Positions 44,770-53,019 of a DNA stretch of 64,000 nucleotides are shown here, piece by piece; positions within the stretch are counted from its first letter, which is position 1, and every line of letters starts with the position of its first letter. Position numbers and translations under genes: made by a program. Source of the stretch: JBHOQS01 sp042408875 (GTDB taxonomy: Bacteria; Chloroflexota; UBA11872; JBHOQS01); assembly GCA_042408875.1 (NCBI GenBank), contig JBHOQS010000027.1:409672-473671 (forward strand), written 5' to 3'. Under the pieces are notes generated by a model that was not told where the DNA came from, made no database searches, and saw nothing but the letters and a program-made list of their open reading frames with translations.

Positions 44770-45790
44770 ATGACAACCAGCGCATTCGAGGAGGCCCTCA
44801 GTCGGTGGCAGTTGGATGCGGCGGTACGCACGCGGATGCACCGCGCGCCAACGCCGCGCGAGGGCCAACGGTGGCACGCGCTGTGGCTGATTACGCAGGG
44901 CTGGTCCGCAGCGCGCGTGGCCGAGGCGCTGAGACGCGACCTGCACACGATCGGGACTGGCTCGCGGCCTTCTGCCGGGACGGTCCGGTCGCGCTAGCCT
45001 TTGTGCAGACGGGTGACTCCCCCTCCCGCCCTGAACGCCGACCAGCAGGTGGCGCTCACGGCGGTGCAGCGGCCACCGCGTGAGGCGGGCATCGACTGGC
45101 CGATTGGACCTGGGAGGTCGTGTGCCGCTTCGTCGTGGAGCGCTTCGGGGTCACGCCCGCGCAGCAGTTGCCTGCACGAGCTGCACCGGCTGGGATTCGT
45201 GAGCAAACGGCCCAAGAAGCGGCTGCTGAACGCCGCCACGGCCGAGCGGGCGGCGTTCGTGGCGGAGTACGCCGCGCTGCGGCGGGAGGCGTAGCCGACC
45301 GGGGCAAAGCACTGCTTCGTCGACGAGGCGCACTGCTCCGCCGACGCCGACCTACGGGGCACATGGGTGCTTAAGGGCGAGCCCGCGCGGGTGGACTGGA
45401 CCAGCCCCCGCTGCAGGGAGAAGACCGGCTACGAGGAGGCGGTCTGTGCGGAGAGCGGCGAGGTGGCGGCCGTGCCGCTGGGGGGGCACCCGCAGCGCCG
45501 AGACCTTCGCTACTTTCTTGAAGCAGGTGGGGGACCACCATCCCGAGCCCCTTGTCGTCTTCTGGGACAACGCCCCGCCCACAGTGGCGATCCGATCTGC
45601 GTGTGCCTGGCCACCCTGGACTTGCGCCTGCGTCTGGTCCGGCTGCCGGCCCACAGCCCGGACCTCAACGCGGCGGAGCCCCTCTGGGACTGGGTGCGCG
45701 ACGAGGTGATGGCAAACACCTGCTTCGGCACCGCGCGAAGGCGTGCACCTCGATCCCTTCTTCGCCAGCCCGGTCACCCCGCGCCGAGTC
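44770..45790 (+). pseudogene. IS630-family transposase, multiply frameshifted
   Basis: All recognisable blocks are present but scattered over three frames: an HTH-like start (ALWLITQGWSAARVAEALRR), WEVVCRFVVERFGVT, LHRLGFVSKRPKKRLL, FVDEAHCSADADLRGTWVLK, WTSPRCREKTGYEEAVC, PLVVFWDNAPP, and RLVRLPAHSPDLNAAEPLWD. FVDE, WDN and AAE mark the DDE triad of IS630/Tc1-mariner enzymes. At least four frameshifts make it inactive. Terminal inverted repeats were not found, so ends are uncertain. Confidence 0.8.
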
Positions 45791-45803
45791 TGAAGAGTAT
45801 GTG

Positions 45804-45834
45804 TGAAAGCGTACGTCTGATGAAAGCGTACGTC
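45804..45834. repeat. 14-bp direct repeat after the IS630 remnant
   Basis: TGAAAGCGTACGTC at 45804-45817 and 45821-45834, at the right edge of the transposase remnant. Confidence 0.8.
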
Positions 45835-45981
45835 CGAAAAGGCCCTGCCTAGGGCAGCGCTACCCTCTTGGCCGCGGCGCTCGCTGAAGCGAGCACCTGG
45901 CCGCACTTGTATGCAGAGCCCAAGAGTGTGCCTGGTCGCGCGCCTGGGGCTCTTCCCCCGGCGCGAGGAGTCATGACATGC

Positions 45982-45998
45982 TTGTGCATTATGCACAA
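45982..45998. promoter_or_regulatory. Palindrome TTGTG-N7-CACAA upstream of the antiporter
   Basis: TTGTGCATTATGCACAA, a perfect palindrome around a central T, 58 bp before the -10 box. Identical half-sites with the same 7-base gap recur at 50402 and 50531 beside the Amt genes. Confidence 0.55.
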
Positions 45999-46055
45999 GT
46001 GCGAGGCAAAAAAGTCTGGACGGAGAGACCGTGGCAGCCGCTTGCGCAGCGTTCC

Positions 46056-46061
46056 TATACT
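46056..46061 (+). promoter_or_regulatory. -10 box TATACT of the antiporter gene
   Basis: TATACT 29 bp before the GTG start. TGGCAG at 18-bp spacing is a weak -35, which fits need for an activator. Confidence 0.45.
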
Positions 46062-46089
46062 GCGGGCGAGCGCAGGAGGACGCGACGCG

Positions 46090-47325
46090 GTGCCTGGTGT
46101 TGAGCTGTTTTTGCCCCTGGCGGTGATCCTGGTAGCGGCAAAGCTGGCGGGCCTTGCCGCGCGCCGCCTCGGCCTGCCGGTGGTCTTCGGTGAGCTAGTA
46201 GCGGGCGTGCTGATCGGGCCATCGGTCCTGGGCTGGGTGCGCCCGAGCGAGACAGTGAGCGCCGTGGCCGAGGTCGGTGCGGTGGTACTCATGTTCATCG
46301 CCGGCCTGGAAACTGATCTGACCCAGCTGCGCCGAGTCGGCCGCACGGCCTTCGCTGCTGCGGTCGGCGGGGTGATCCTGCCGTTTGTCGGGGGCACCGG
46401 GCTGGCGCACCTGTTCGGCATGCCTCTTCTGGAGAGCCTGTTCGTCGGCGCACTGCTGACCGCCACGAGTGTCAGCATCACCGCCGAGACCCTGCGCGAG
46501 CTCGACCAGCTCCGCACCCCCGAGGGGGCGGCCATTCTGGGCGCGGCGGTGATCGACGATGTGCTGGGCGTGCTGGTGCTCTCGCTGGTGGTGGCATTCG
46601 GCCAGGGCGGCAGCGGTCGCAGCGCCCTCTTGCCCTTGGTGAACATGTCGCTCTTCCTGCCGGTGGCCGTGCTGGTCGGCCATGTGGCCCTGCCGCCGCT
46701 GGCGCGCCGGCTGGCGCAGTTGGAGAGTCGGGAGACCTCGCTGGCGCTGGTGCTCGGCCTTGCCCTGGCCTCGGCCTGGGCGGCCCAGGTGTGGGGCAGC
46801 GTGGCTGGCATCACTGGAGCGTACCTGGCTGGCCTGCTGCTCTCGCGCACTGACCTGCGCGAGTGGGCCGTGGAAGGAAGCGCCATCCTGGGCTATGGCC
46901 TTCTGGTTCCGATCTTCCTGGTGAGCGTTGGCCTGCATGCCCGCTTCGACGCCCTAATCGCTGCTCCTACCTTTGCCCTGCTTATGATCGGGGTGGCGAT
47001 CGTGGCGAAGCTGGGTGGCTGCATGTTGGGAGCCTGGCTAACCGGGTTCAGCAAGAAGTCGGCCACGCGGGTCGGGCTGGGTATGATCTCGCGCGGGGAG
47101 GTCGCGCTGGTGATCGCCTCGCTGGGGCTTTCCAGCGGCATTATTAGCCCGCAGCTCTTTGCCGGGGCAGTGGCCATGACGGTGGTCACGACCTTGCTTA
47201 CGCCGATCGTCCTGCGGCTCGCCTACCGTCCCCGGCTGGGTCATACGGTGCCTCTTGATGCCTCGACTGTGCCTCATGAGGCGCCACGCGTGGCTGAGAG
47301 TGCAGTTGAGTTGCCGGTTGGATAA
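46090..47325 (+). CDS. CPA2-family cation/proton antiporter
   Basis: 411 residues from a GTG with AGGAGGA upstream. About 12 membrane helices. Signature LPVVFGELVAGVLIGPSVLG, then VGAVVLMFIAGLETDL, LTATSVSITAETLRELDQL and GAAVIDDVLGVLVLSLVV, where the DD pair (in VIDDVLG) is the ion-binding site of electrogenic Na+/H+ antiporters such as NapA. No RCK domain is fused. Substrate is Na+ or K+. A short Val/Glu-rich tail follows. Confidence 0.9.
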   Translation: MPGVELFLPLAVILVAAKLAGLAARRLGLPVVFGELVAGVLIGPSVLGWVRPSETVSAVAEVGAVVLMFIAGLETDLTQLRRVGRTAFAAAVGGVILPFVGGTGLAHLFGMPLLESLFVGALLTATSVSITAETLRELDQLRTPEGAAILGAAVIDDVLGVLVLSLVVAFGQGGSGRSALLPLVNMSLFLPVAVLVGHVALPPLARRLAQLESRETSLALVLGLALASAWAAQVWGSVAGITGAYLAGLLLSRTDLREWAVEGSAILGYGLLVPIFLVSVGLHARFDALIAAPTFALLMIGVAIVAKLGGCMLGAWLTGFSKKSATRVGLGMISRGEVALVIASLGLSSGIISPQLFAGAVAMTVVTTLLTPIVLRLAYRPRLGHTVPLDASTVPHEAPRVAESAVELPVG

Positions 47326-47344
47326 GCTAGCGGGGAGCTTCGCT

Positions 47345-47962
47345 ATGCGGTCGATACCGGAAGGTCCTCTGGTCCCTTGCGACCCTCCAGTAACGAAGCC
47401 GGACCTACCAGATACTGTATGGGCACAGTTCGCCCGCGCCGTCGACCTTCTGAGGGGTGGCGAGTACCTGGATGCAGAGCGCATTCTGCAGGGGATTGTC
47501 TCGGCGTGTCCGCACCACGCGGAGGCGTGGGCATATCTCGGAGCGTGCCTGGCCCGGCGGGGGATGATTGACCGGGCGGGCGAATATCTCGACCGTGCCC
47601 TTGATCTGGCGCCGCAGAGCCTGGCGGTGCGGCTGAAGCGCGGCGAATACTTCCTGCGGTTGGGCATTTACCCGCTGGCCCAGGTAGAGCTCCAGGAGGC
47701 GATCTGGCTGGCCGGGCCGGAGCAGCGGCCCACCGCGTCGTATGCCCATGCGTTGCTGCTCTACGCCCGCCAGCAGGCGCGCGGCGGGTTCATACGCGAC
47801 ACCTCGATGGCGCGGCTGGCACCCCTGTGCGCCCATGCGACGTCGGTATTGGCAGCGCTGAGCAGCGCCCTCCGCAAGAGCATTAAGCGGGCGCTGGCGA
47901 CTCTCAGCCGTCCTGCCTCACGTCGCGAAGGTGAGCACGCTCTTCCACAGGGCGGGGTGTGA
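47345..47962 (+). CDS. TPR-repeat protein
   Basis: 205 residues from the ATG at 47345 behind GGGGAG. Three TPR-like units span about residues 22-125: FARAVDLLRGGEYLDAERIL, AEAWAYLGACLARRGMIDRA, and LAVRLKRGEYFLRLGIYPLAQ. A basic tail of about 60 residues follows. It has no signal peptide, so is likely a cytoplasmic adaptor. It starts 19 bp after the antiporter stop and overlaps no motif of the next gene. Function unknown. Confidence 0.75.
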   Translation: MRSIPEGPLVPCDPPVTKPDLPDTVWAQFARAVDLLRGGEYLDAERILQGIVSACPHHAEAWAYLGACLARRGMIDRAGEYLDRALDLAPQSLAVRLKRGEYFLRLGIYPLAQVELQEAIWLAGPEQRPTASYAHALLLYARQQARGGFIRDTSMARLAPLCAHATSVLAALSSALRKSIKRALATLSRPASRREGEHALPQGGV

Positions 47963-47978
47963 AGGTGAGGACAGTGCT

Positions 47979-48515
47979 ATGGCTGCGGTGTTCCTGTTCT
48001 CCACTATGCTCATAATAATGCTATCTCGCGCTGTTGTGCCGATAGGTGCGAAGCCGGCCGGCCGGCCGCTTGCAGCGGTGATGCTGTCATGGCGCGAGCG
48101 GCTGCTTTACCACCGCATTGGCATTTACACAATCGGCGCAGCGCTGCTCCTTGGTATTGCCGGAGGTTGGCTTCCGCCAGGCAGTACTCTATGGATCGTC
48201 CTGGCGGCGCTAGCGATCACTCTTATCCCGCTGAGGTACATCTTTACCGATCGTGGCGTCGGCCTTAACAACGTTGTGTTCCGCCCATGGGAGGAGTTAG
48301 CAGGGTTTCAGATCTCGCGTACCGCAATTGTTTTGATAGGCAAACCTGGCCGGGCAGGTCTGCGCCTTCCGCTCCTACCGTCCCATCGCGAGGAGGTGCG
48401 CCGCATCCTCGTGAGATTTCTGCCTGACATCACGACACCGCTCCGCTCGGGACAGGCCCGGCACAGCGCCGGACGTGTCGCGAAGCGGCGGCAGGCCTCG
48501 GTGCAACGCACGTGA
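47979..48515 (+). CDS. Membrane protein with PH-like cytoplasmic part
   Basis: 178 residues. Helices at about 1-17 (AVFLFSTMLIIMLSRAV) and 48-88 (IGIYTIGAALLLGIAGGWL, LWIVLAALAITLIPL) are followed by a domain with YIFTDRGVGLNNVVFRPWEEL and VLIGKPGRAGLRLPLLPSHR, the beta-rich style of DUF5673/bacterial PH domains. GAGG lies nine bases before the ATG. No function assigned. Confidence 0.6.
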   Translation: MAAVFLFSTMLIIMLSRAVVPIGAKPAGRPLAAVMLSWRERLLYHRIGIYTIGAALLLGIAGGWLPPGSTLWIVLAALAITLIPLRYIFTDRGVGLNNVVFRPWEELAGFQISRTAIVLIGKPGRAGLRLPLLPSHREEVRRILVRFLPDITTPLRSGQARHSAGRVAKRRQASVQRT

Positions 48516-48576
48516 ATGTGGTAACGGTGCAAGAGAAGCATGGAAAGTTCAGGAGTATATCAAAGTGTAGGGTGTA

Positions 48577-48674
48577 CAGATACCAGTACAAATAACAGTG
48601 GACAAACAAACAAGGGAAAGATACAAGAAGAAATAAGATACAAGAAAGATACAAGGAAAGGAGAGAGAAACACA
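48577..48674 (+). promoter_or_regulatory. A-rich purine leader of the first Amt gene
   Basis: Almost pure A/G sequence with AGATACAAG repeated three times, ending in AAAGGAGAGAG. An ATG at 48540 opens the same frame, but its codons read as low-complexity leader, so the 48675 start is preferred. Confidence 0.5.
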
Positions 48675-50339
48675 ATGTCCAGGCTAAGATTCCAACCCCA
48701 TCACCTCCTCTGGGTACGCTGGCTTGTTATCCTCGCTATCGCGGTAATCTACGCGTCATTCGTGGCAGCGAGCATCGCTTCTGCAGAAGGACCGCAGCCG
48801 GATCCCGCCGGCATCGTGCTCGGTAAGGGCACCGATCTAGCCGGCATTACGCCCGGCACGCTTGAGCCAGCCGACTTCGAACGAGCGGCCCGTACCGAGC
48901 CATTCGCGCTGAAGCTGGCCGATCTGGTGAACCAGAACCGCCTCGGCATCAACTTCATGTGGACCCTGGTGACCGGCTATCTGGTCATGTTCATGCAGGC
49001 CGGCTTTGCGCTGGTCGAAACCGGGTTCTGCCGCCAGAAGAATGCCATGCACACCATGATGATGAATTTCATGGTGTATGTCCTGGGTATGACTGGCTAC
49101 TTCCTGGTCGGCTTCGCCCTCCAGTTCGGTGGTGTCGGCACCGTCGGCGTACCGAACCTGGGTGGCCTAGGCATTCTCGATCGGGAATTCACGATTTCGA
49201 TCGGCGGCATCGACTGGGGGCTCTTCGGCACCAAAGGCTTTGCTCTGACAGATGGCACGTACGACGTTGCAGTGGCAGTGCTCTTCCTGTTCCAGATGGT
49301 ATTCATGGACACTGCTGCAACGATCCCGACGGGCGCAATGGCTGAGCGTTGGAAGTGGTCGGCCTTCTGCGTGTACAGCCTGTTTATCTCGACTATCTTG
49401 TACCCGTTGTATGGCAACTGGGCCTGGGGCGGCGGCTGGCTCTCGCAGCTGGGGAAGATTGGCCTGGGTGCCGGCTACGTGGACTTTGCCGGCTCCGGCG
49501 TGGTGCATGCCATCGGTGGCTGGACAGCGCTCGCCGGGGCCGCCGTGCTCGGACCGCGTCTGGGCAAGTATGGCCGAGATGGCCGTGTGCACCCAATCCC
49601 CGGCCACAATCTGGTGATGGCTGCGCTTGGCTGCTTCATCCTGGCCTTCGGCTGGTTTGGCTTCAACCCTGGCAGCACGCTGGGCATCTCCGGTAACGGC
49701 ACGCTGCGCGCCAGCATTGTGGCCGTAGCAACGATGCTGGCCTCTGCTTCAGGCGCCATTGCCGCTATGCTCTACACCTGGCTGGTCAATAAGAAGCCTG
49801 ACCCAAGCATGATGATGAATGGTCTGCTGGCCGGGCTGGTGGCTATCACAGCGCCCTCCGGGTTCGTGAGCCCGCTCAGCGGTTTCCTCATCGGTGCTGT
49901 GGCCGGGGTGCTGGTCGTGATATCGATCTCCTTCATCGACCGGGTGCTGAAAGTAGACGATCCCGTCGGGGCCATCTCTGTGCACGGTACCTGTGGCTTG
50001 TGGGGCCAGATCGCTGTGGGCATCTTCGCTGACGGGACAATGAACTATGGTGGCACGGTCGTGAAAGGGGTGATCGCCGGCGATGCCAGCCAGCTCGTGG
50101 CGCAGCTTATCGGTGGCGTGGTCGCTTTTGCCTGGGCCTTCGGTGTTTCCTGGCTGTTCTTCAAGGCTCTCGATGCCGTGATAGGCATGCGGGTGTCGCC
50201 GGAAGAGGAGCTCAAGGGCCTGGATATCCCTGAGCTCGGCCAGATCGCCTACCCGCCTGATGTGGAGCCAGCCCGCGATGCATGGCCGCTTCCTGCCGGT
50301 CCTGCACCGGCTGCTGGCCTCTCCCCTACTGCCCCATAA
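48675..50339 (+). CDS. amt: Ammonium transporter, Amt family
   Basis: 554 residues. A cleavable-looking signal (WLVILAIAVIYASFVAASIASAEG) and a 50-residue exported segment precede 11 helices. Amt signatures: FMWTLVTGYLVMFMQAGFAL, AMHTMMMNFMVYVLG, DTAATIPTGAMAERWK, DFAGSGVVHAIGGWTALAG (first pore His) and ISVHGTCGLWGQIAVG (second pore His). The C-terminal tail VSPEEELKGLDIPELGQIAY is the usual PII contact region, but no glnB/glnK gene is in the window. It is followed by a terminator and a paralogue. Confidence 0.95.
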   Translation: MSRLRFQPHHLLWVRWLVILAIAVIYASFVAASIASAEGPQPDPAGIVLGKGTDLAGITPGTLEPADFERAARTEPFALKLADLVNQNRLGINFMWTLVTGYLVMFMQAGFALVETGFCRQKNAMHTMMMNFMVYVLGMTGYFLVGFALQFGGVGTVGVPNLGGLGILDREFTISIGGIDWGLFGTKGFALTDGTYDVAVAVLFLFQMVFMDTAATIPTGAMAERWKWSAFCVYSLFISTILYPLYGNWAWGGGWLSQLGKIGLGAGYVDFAGSGVVHAIGGWTALAGAAVLGPRLGKYGRDGRVHPIPGHNLVMAALGCFILAFGWFGFNPGSTLGISGNGTLRASIVAVATMLASASGAIAAMLYTWLVNKKPDPSMMMNGLLAGLVAITAPSGFVSPLSGFLIGAVAGVLVVISISFIDRVLKVDDPVGAISVHGTCGLWGQIAVGIFADGTMNYGGTVVKGVIAGDASQLVAQLIGGVVAFAWAFGVSWLFFKALDAVIGMRVSPEEELKGLDIPELGQIAYPPDVEPARDAWPLPAGPAPAAGLSPTAP

Positions 50340-50367
50340 GCTGCCTTCTGCTGCGTTGGTCTGCGTG

Positions 50368-50402
50368 GCGCCGGCCCCCAAAGGGGGCCGGCGCACTTTT
50401 CT
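50368..50402 (+). terminator. Terminator after the first Amt gene
   Basis: GCGCCGGCCCCC (50368-50379), loop of three, its full complement (50383-50394), then ACTTTTCTT. 29 bp after the stop. Confidence 0.9.
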
Positions 50403-50418
50403 TGTGCATGTAACACAA
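50402..50418. promoter_or_regulatory. TTGTG-N7-CACAA site, second copy
   Basis: TTGTGCATGTAACACAA directly after the terminator of the first Amt gene. Confidence 0.55.
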
Positions 50419-50530
50419 ATCCTCGCGATGAGGGTTGTGCATGCGCCTATAGACCCGCGCGCGTACGATGCTCTATCATCCTCTGCAGCGTAGAGAACCA
50501 CACCGAACGGTGGGAAGTGCGCAGGTGGAA

Positions 50531-50547
50531 TTGTGTGTAGCGCACAA
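50531..50547. promoter_or_regulatory. TTGTG-N7-CACAA site, third copy
   Basis: TTGTGTGTAGCGCACAA, 54 bp before the second Amt start. Its position fits an operator for that gene. Confidence 0.55.
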
Positions 50548-50600
50548 GGTTGGCTCTGGTACCGCGCTGGATTGTGAATCCGGCGAAGGAGGAGAAACGC

Positions 50601-52124
50601 ATGGACTTTAAGCTCATCAGTGCATGGGACTTACGCACGCCTGTGTCAATCAGCCCGTTTGCCATGATCTGGCTGCTCGTTGCCGCATTCCTCGTCTTCA
50701 TCATGGTGCCGTCGATCGGCTTTCTCGAGGCCGGGCTTACCCGGCGCAAGAACGCTATTCATGGCTTAATGAAGAGCCTGGCCGCGGTCGGCATCATGAG
50801 CGCTGTCTGGACGATCGTCGGCTTCAGCCTCGCTTTCAGCCCGGACACGCTGGGCGGCCTGATCGGGAATCCCTTGCGGTTCCTGTTCGGGCAGCCGATG
50901 GATACGGCCTGGCCGGTGAGCCTGGATGCGTCGGGCGCGCCGGCAGCAGGCGTGCCGCTCTTCGTCTTCATGATCTTCCAGACCATGTTCGCGGCGGTGA
51001 CGCTGGCGCTGATCGGGGCCGGCGTGCCGGAGCGGATGCGCTTCTCTGCCTGGCTGCTCTTCTCGCTCTTCTTCTCGCTGATCGTCTACCCGCTCGTGGC
51101 CCACTGGGTGTGGAGCCCGAACGGCATCCTGGCGACACTCGGCACGGTCACCGGCCTGCTGCCCGGCATGGGGGTGCGTGACTTCGCCGGCGGCGTGGTG
51201 GTGCATGTGCAAGCCGGCTTTGCCGGGCTGGCGGTGACCCTGGCGCTGGGCGCCAGCATCAAGCGAGAGATCCAGGTGACCGCCCGCGAGGCCGGCATCA
51301 CCGAGATCGCCCCTCCCTCGCCCGAAGCACTGGCTGCCACGCAGGCAGCGGCGAACGGGAACAAGAAGAAGACCACCCGGCACGGTGGCCTGCCACTGTC
51401 AGTACTCGCCCGCGAACTGGGGGAGCCGTACGGCTCCAGCATCCCGCTGGCGGTGATCGGCACGGCACTCTTATGGTTCGGCTGGTTCGGCTTCAACCCC
51501 GGCTCCAGCCTGGATGTGAACATGCAGACCGCTGCCGCGGCGGTGGCGACGAACCTGGCTGCCGCACTGGGCGGGACCGTGGCCCTGTTACTCGCCAAGT
51601 TCCTTGACGGGAAGTACGACCCGATCATGGCTATCAGCGGTATCCTTGGTGGCCTGGTCATGATCACGCCGAACGCGGGCTTCGTTGATCCCTTCGGCGC
51701 CGCGGTCCTGGGCATTCTAGCCGGCGCGGTTACGTTCGCCGCAGTCAAGCTGATGGACCGCTACCTGTACCACGTCGATGACCCGATCGGTGGCTTTCCG
51801 GTCCACGGCGTCAACGGCGCCATTGGCTCGCTGGCTGTGCCGCTCTTCGCCAATCCGGCGCTGGCTTCGATTAGCGGTATCACGACGCCCGGGCTCTTCT
51901 ACGGTGGGGGCGCAGCGGCCCTCGTCTGGCTCCTGCTCCAGGCGATCGGCGTCGTGGTCTCGATCGTCTTCGTCACGGCAGCGTGCTGGGCGTTCGTCAA
52001 GGTGGTCGCGTTCGTGACCGAGCCGCGCGCCAGCATCCAGGAAGAGCTCGTCGGACTGGATACCGCCGACCACGGCGTGGCCGCCGAGGTGCCGGCTACG
52101 GCACCTGCGCCCGCTGCAGGGTAG
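50601..52124 (+). CDS. Ammonium transporter, Amt family, second paralogue
   Basis: 507 residues from an ATG behind GGAGGAG. Amt features: FLEAGLTRRKNAIHGLMKSL, GAGVPERMRFSAWLLFSLFF, DFAGGVVVHVQAGFAGLAV (pore His) and FPVHGVNGAIGSLAV (second pore His). Unlike the first paralogue it lacks a signal peptide and has a 60-residue hydrophilic insert between helices (about 215-275, including PPSPEALAATQAAANGNKKK). The tail ASIQEELVGLDTADHG resembles PII-binding C-termini. Confidence 0.93.
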   Translation: MDFKLISAWDLRTPVSISPFAMIWLLVAAFLVFIMVPSIGFLEAGLTRRKNAIHGLMKSLAAVGIMSAVWTIVGFSLAFSPDTLGGLIGNPLRFLFGQPMDTAWPVSLDASGAPAAGVPLFVFMIFQTMFAAVTLALIGAGVPERMRFSAWLLFSLFFSLIVYPLVAHWVWSPNGILATLGTVTGLLPGMGVRDFAGGVVVHVQAGFAGLAVTLALGASIKREIQVTAREAGITEIAPPSPEALAATQAAANGNKKKTTRHGGLPLSVLARELGEPYGSSIPLAVIGTALLWFGWFGFNPGSSLDVNMQTAAAAVATNLAAALGGTVALLLAKFLDGKYDPIMAISGILGGLVMITPNAGFVDPFGAAVLGILAGAVTFAAVKLMDRYLYHVDDPIGGFPVHGVNGAIGSLAVPLFANPALASISGITTPGLFYGGGAAALVWLLLQAIGVVVSIVFVTAACWAFVKVVAFVTEPRASIQEELVGLDTADHGVAAEVPATAPAPAAG

Positions 52125-52152
52125 CTGGATTCGTCGGCGAGATTGCCTGTTC

Positions 52153-52185
52153 AGGCCGGCAGGACAAAGCACTGCCGGCCTTTTC
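52153..52185 (+). terminator. Terminator after the second Amt gene
   Basis: GGCCGGCAG / CTGCCGGCC (52154-52162, 52172-52180) with a nine-base loop, then TTTTC. Confidence 0.88.
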
Positions 52186-52230
52186 GCGCCTGCTGGCATG
52201 CTGCACGAGGCTCGCGTGGCACGAAGCTGC

Positions 52231-52236
52231 TATACT
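52231..52236 (+). promoter_or_regulatory. -10 box TATACT of the endonuclease V gene
   Basis: TATACT 22 bp before the ATG; no clear -35. Confidence 0.45.
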
Positions 52237-52258
52237 CGCACCGAAAGGCCGGTGCGTC

Positions 52259-52975
52259 ATGCAGCTTCGCGAGCTCCATCCCTGGAACCTTTCGCCCGAG
52301 GAAGCGATCCGCCTGCAGGAGCGGCTAGCGCAGCAGGTGCGTGAGGAGCCGCTCAGGCACAAGGTGCGGTTGATAGCCGGGCTGGACGTGGGCGTCCGCG
52401 ATTCCCGCGCCCGCGCAGCGGCGGTGGTCGTCGCCCTGCCGGAGCTACGCGCGGTCGAACAGCACGCAGCCGAGAGTACGGTGACCTTCCCCTATATTCC
52501 GGGCTTGCTCTCGTTTCGGGAGGTGCCCGCGCTGGCGCCGGTGCTGGCGGCATTGACGACCGTCCCCGATGTGCTCTTGGTCGATGGGCAGGGCCGCGCC
52601 CACCCACGGCGCTTCGGCCTGGCCTGTCATGTCGGCCTATTGCTCGATCACCCGACCATCGGCTGCGCCAAGTCGCTTCTGGCCGGGAGGATCGAGGGGC
52701 CGCTGCCCAACGAGCGTGGGGCCTGGGCGCCGGTGCGGGACCGCGGCGAACTGATCGGCGCGGCCGTGCGCACGCGGCCCGGCGTATCGCCCGTGTACGT
52801 CTCGGTGGGCCACCGCGTAACGCTGGAAGATGCCATCGTTGTCGTTTTGCGCTGTACCGCCCGGTACCGCCTACCCGAGCCGGCGCGCCTGGCGCACCTG
52901 CTGACACAGACGGCTGAGCCGCCACAGGCGGCACCCGAGGCAACGGCCAGACCACCGCGCCTGTTTCAGGAGTGA
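52259..52975 (+). CDS. nfi: Endonuclease V
   Basis: 238 residues, normal size. It nicks DNA at deoxyinosine. Active-site residues D43 (AGLDVGVRD), E88 (LLSFRE) and D109 (LLVDGQGRAHPRRFG), plus the PYIPG wedge at 79-82, match Thermotoga maritima Nfi almost position for position. A Pro/Ala-rich tail of about 30 residues is added. It sits alone between the Amt genes and a sugar isomerase-like gene. Confidence 0.93.
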   Translation: MQLRELHPWNLSPEEAIRLQERLAQQVREEPLRHKVRLIAGLDVGVRDSRARAAAVVVALPELRAVEQHAAESTVTFPYIPGLLSFREVPALAPVLAALTTVPDVLLVDGQGRAHPRRFGLACHVGLLLDHPTIGCAKSLLAGRIEGPLPNERGAWAPVRDRGELIGAAVRTRPGVSPVYVSVGHRVTLEDAIVVVLRCTARYRLPEPARLAHLLTQTAEPPQAAPEATARPPRLFQE

Positions 52976-53019
52976 GGAGCATCAGACCTGCGGCATTGAA
53001 GGAGTGGAGAGAGCCACCG

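Noticed and set aside
45849..46886. 345-codon minus-strand frame, Ser/Arg-rich
   Set aside because: Antisense to the CPA2 antiporter, which has full membrane and DD motifs.
45982..50547. Rex or CRP binding sites
   Set aside because: Rex sites have an eight-base interval and AA/TT inside the half-sites, and CRP sites use TGTGA; neither fits the constant seven-base gap seen here.
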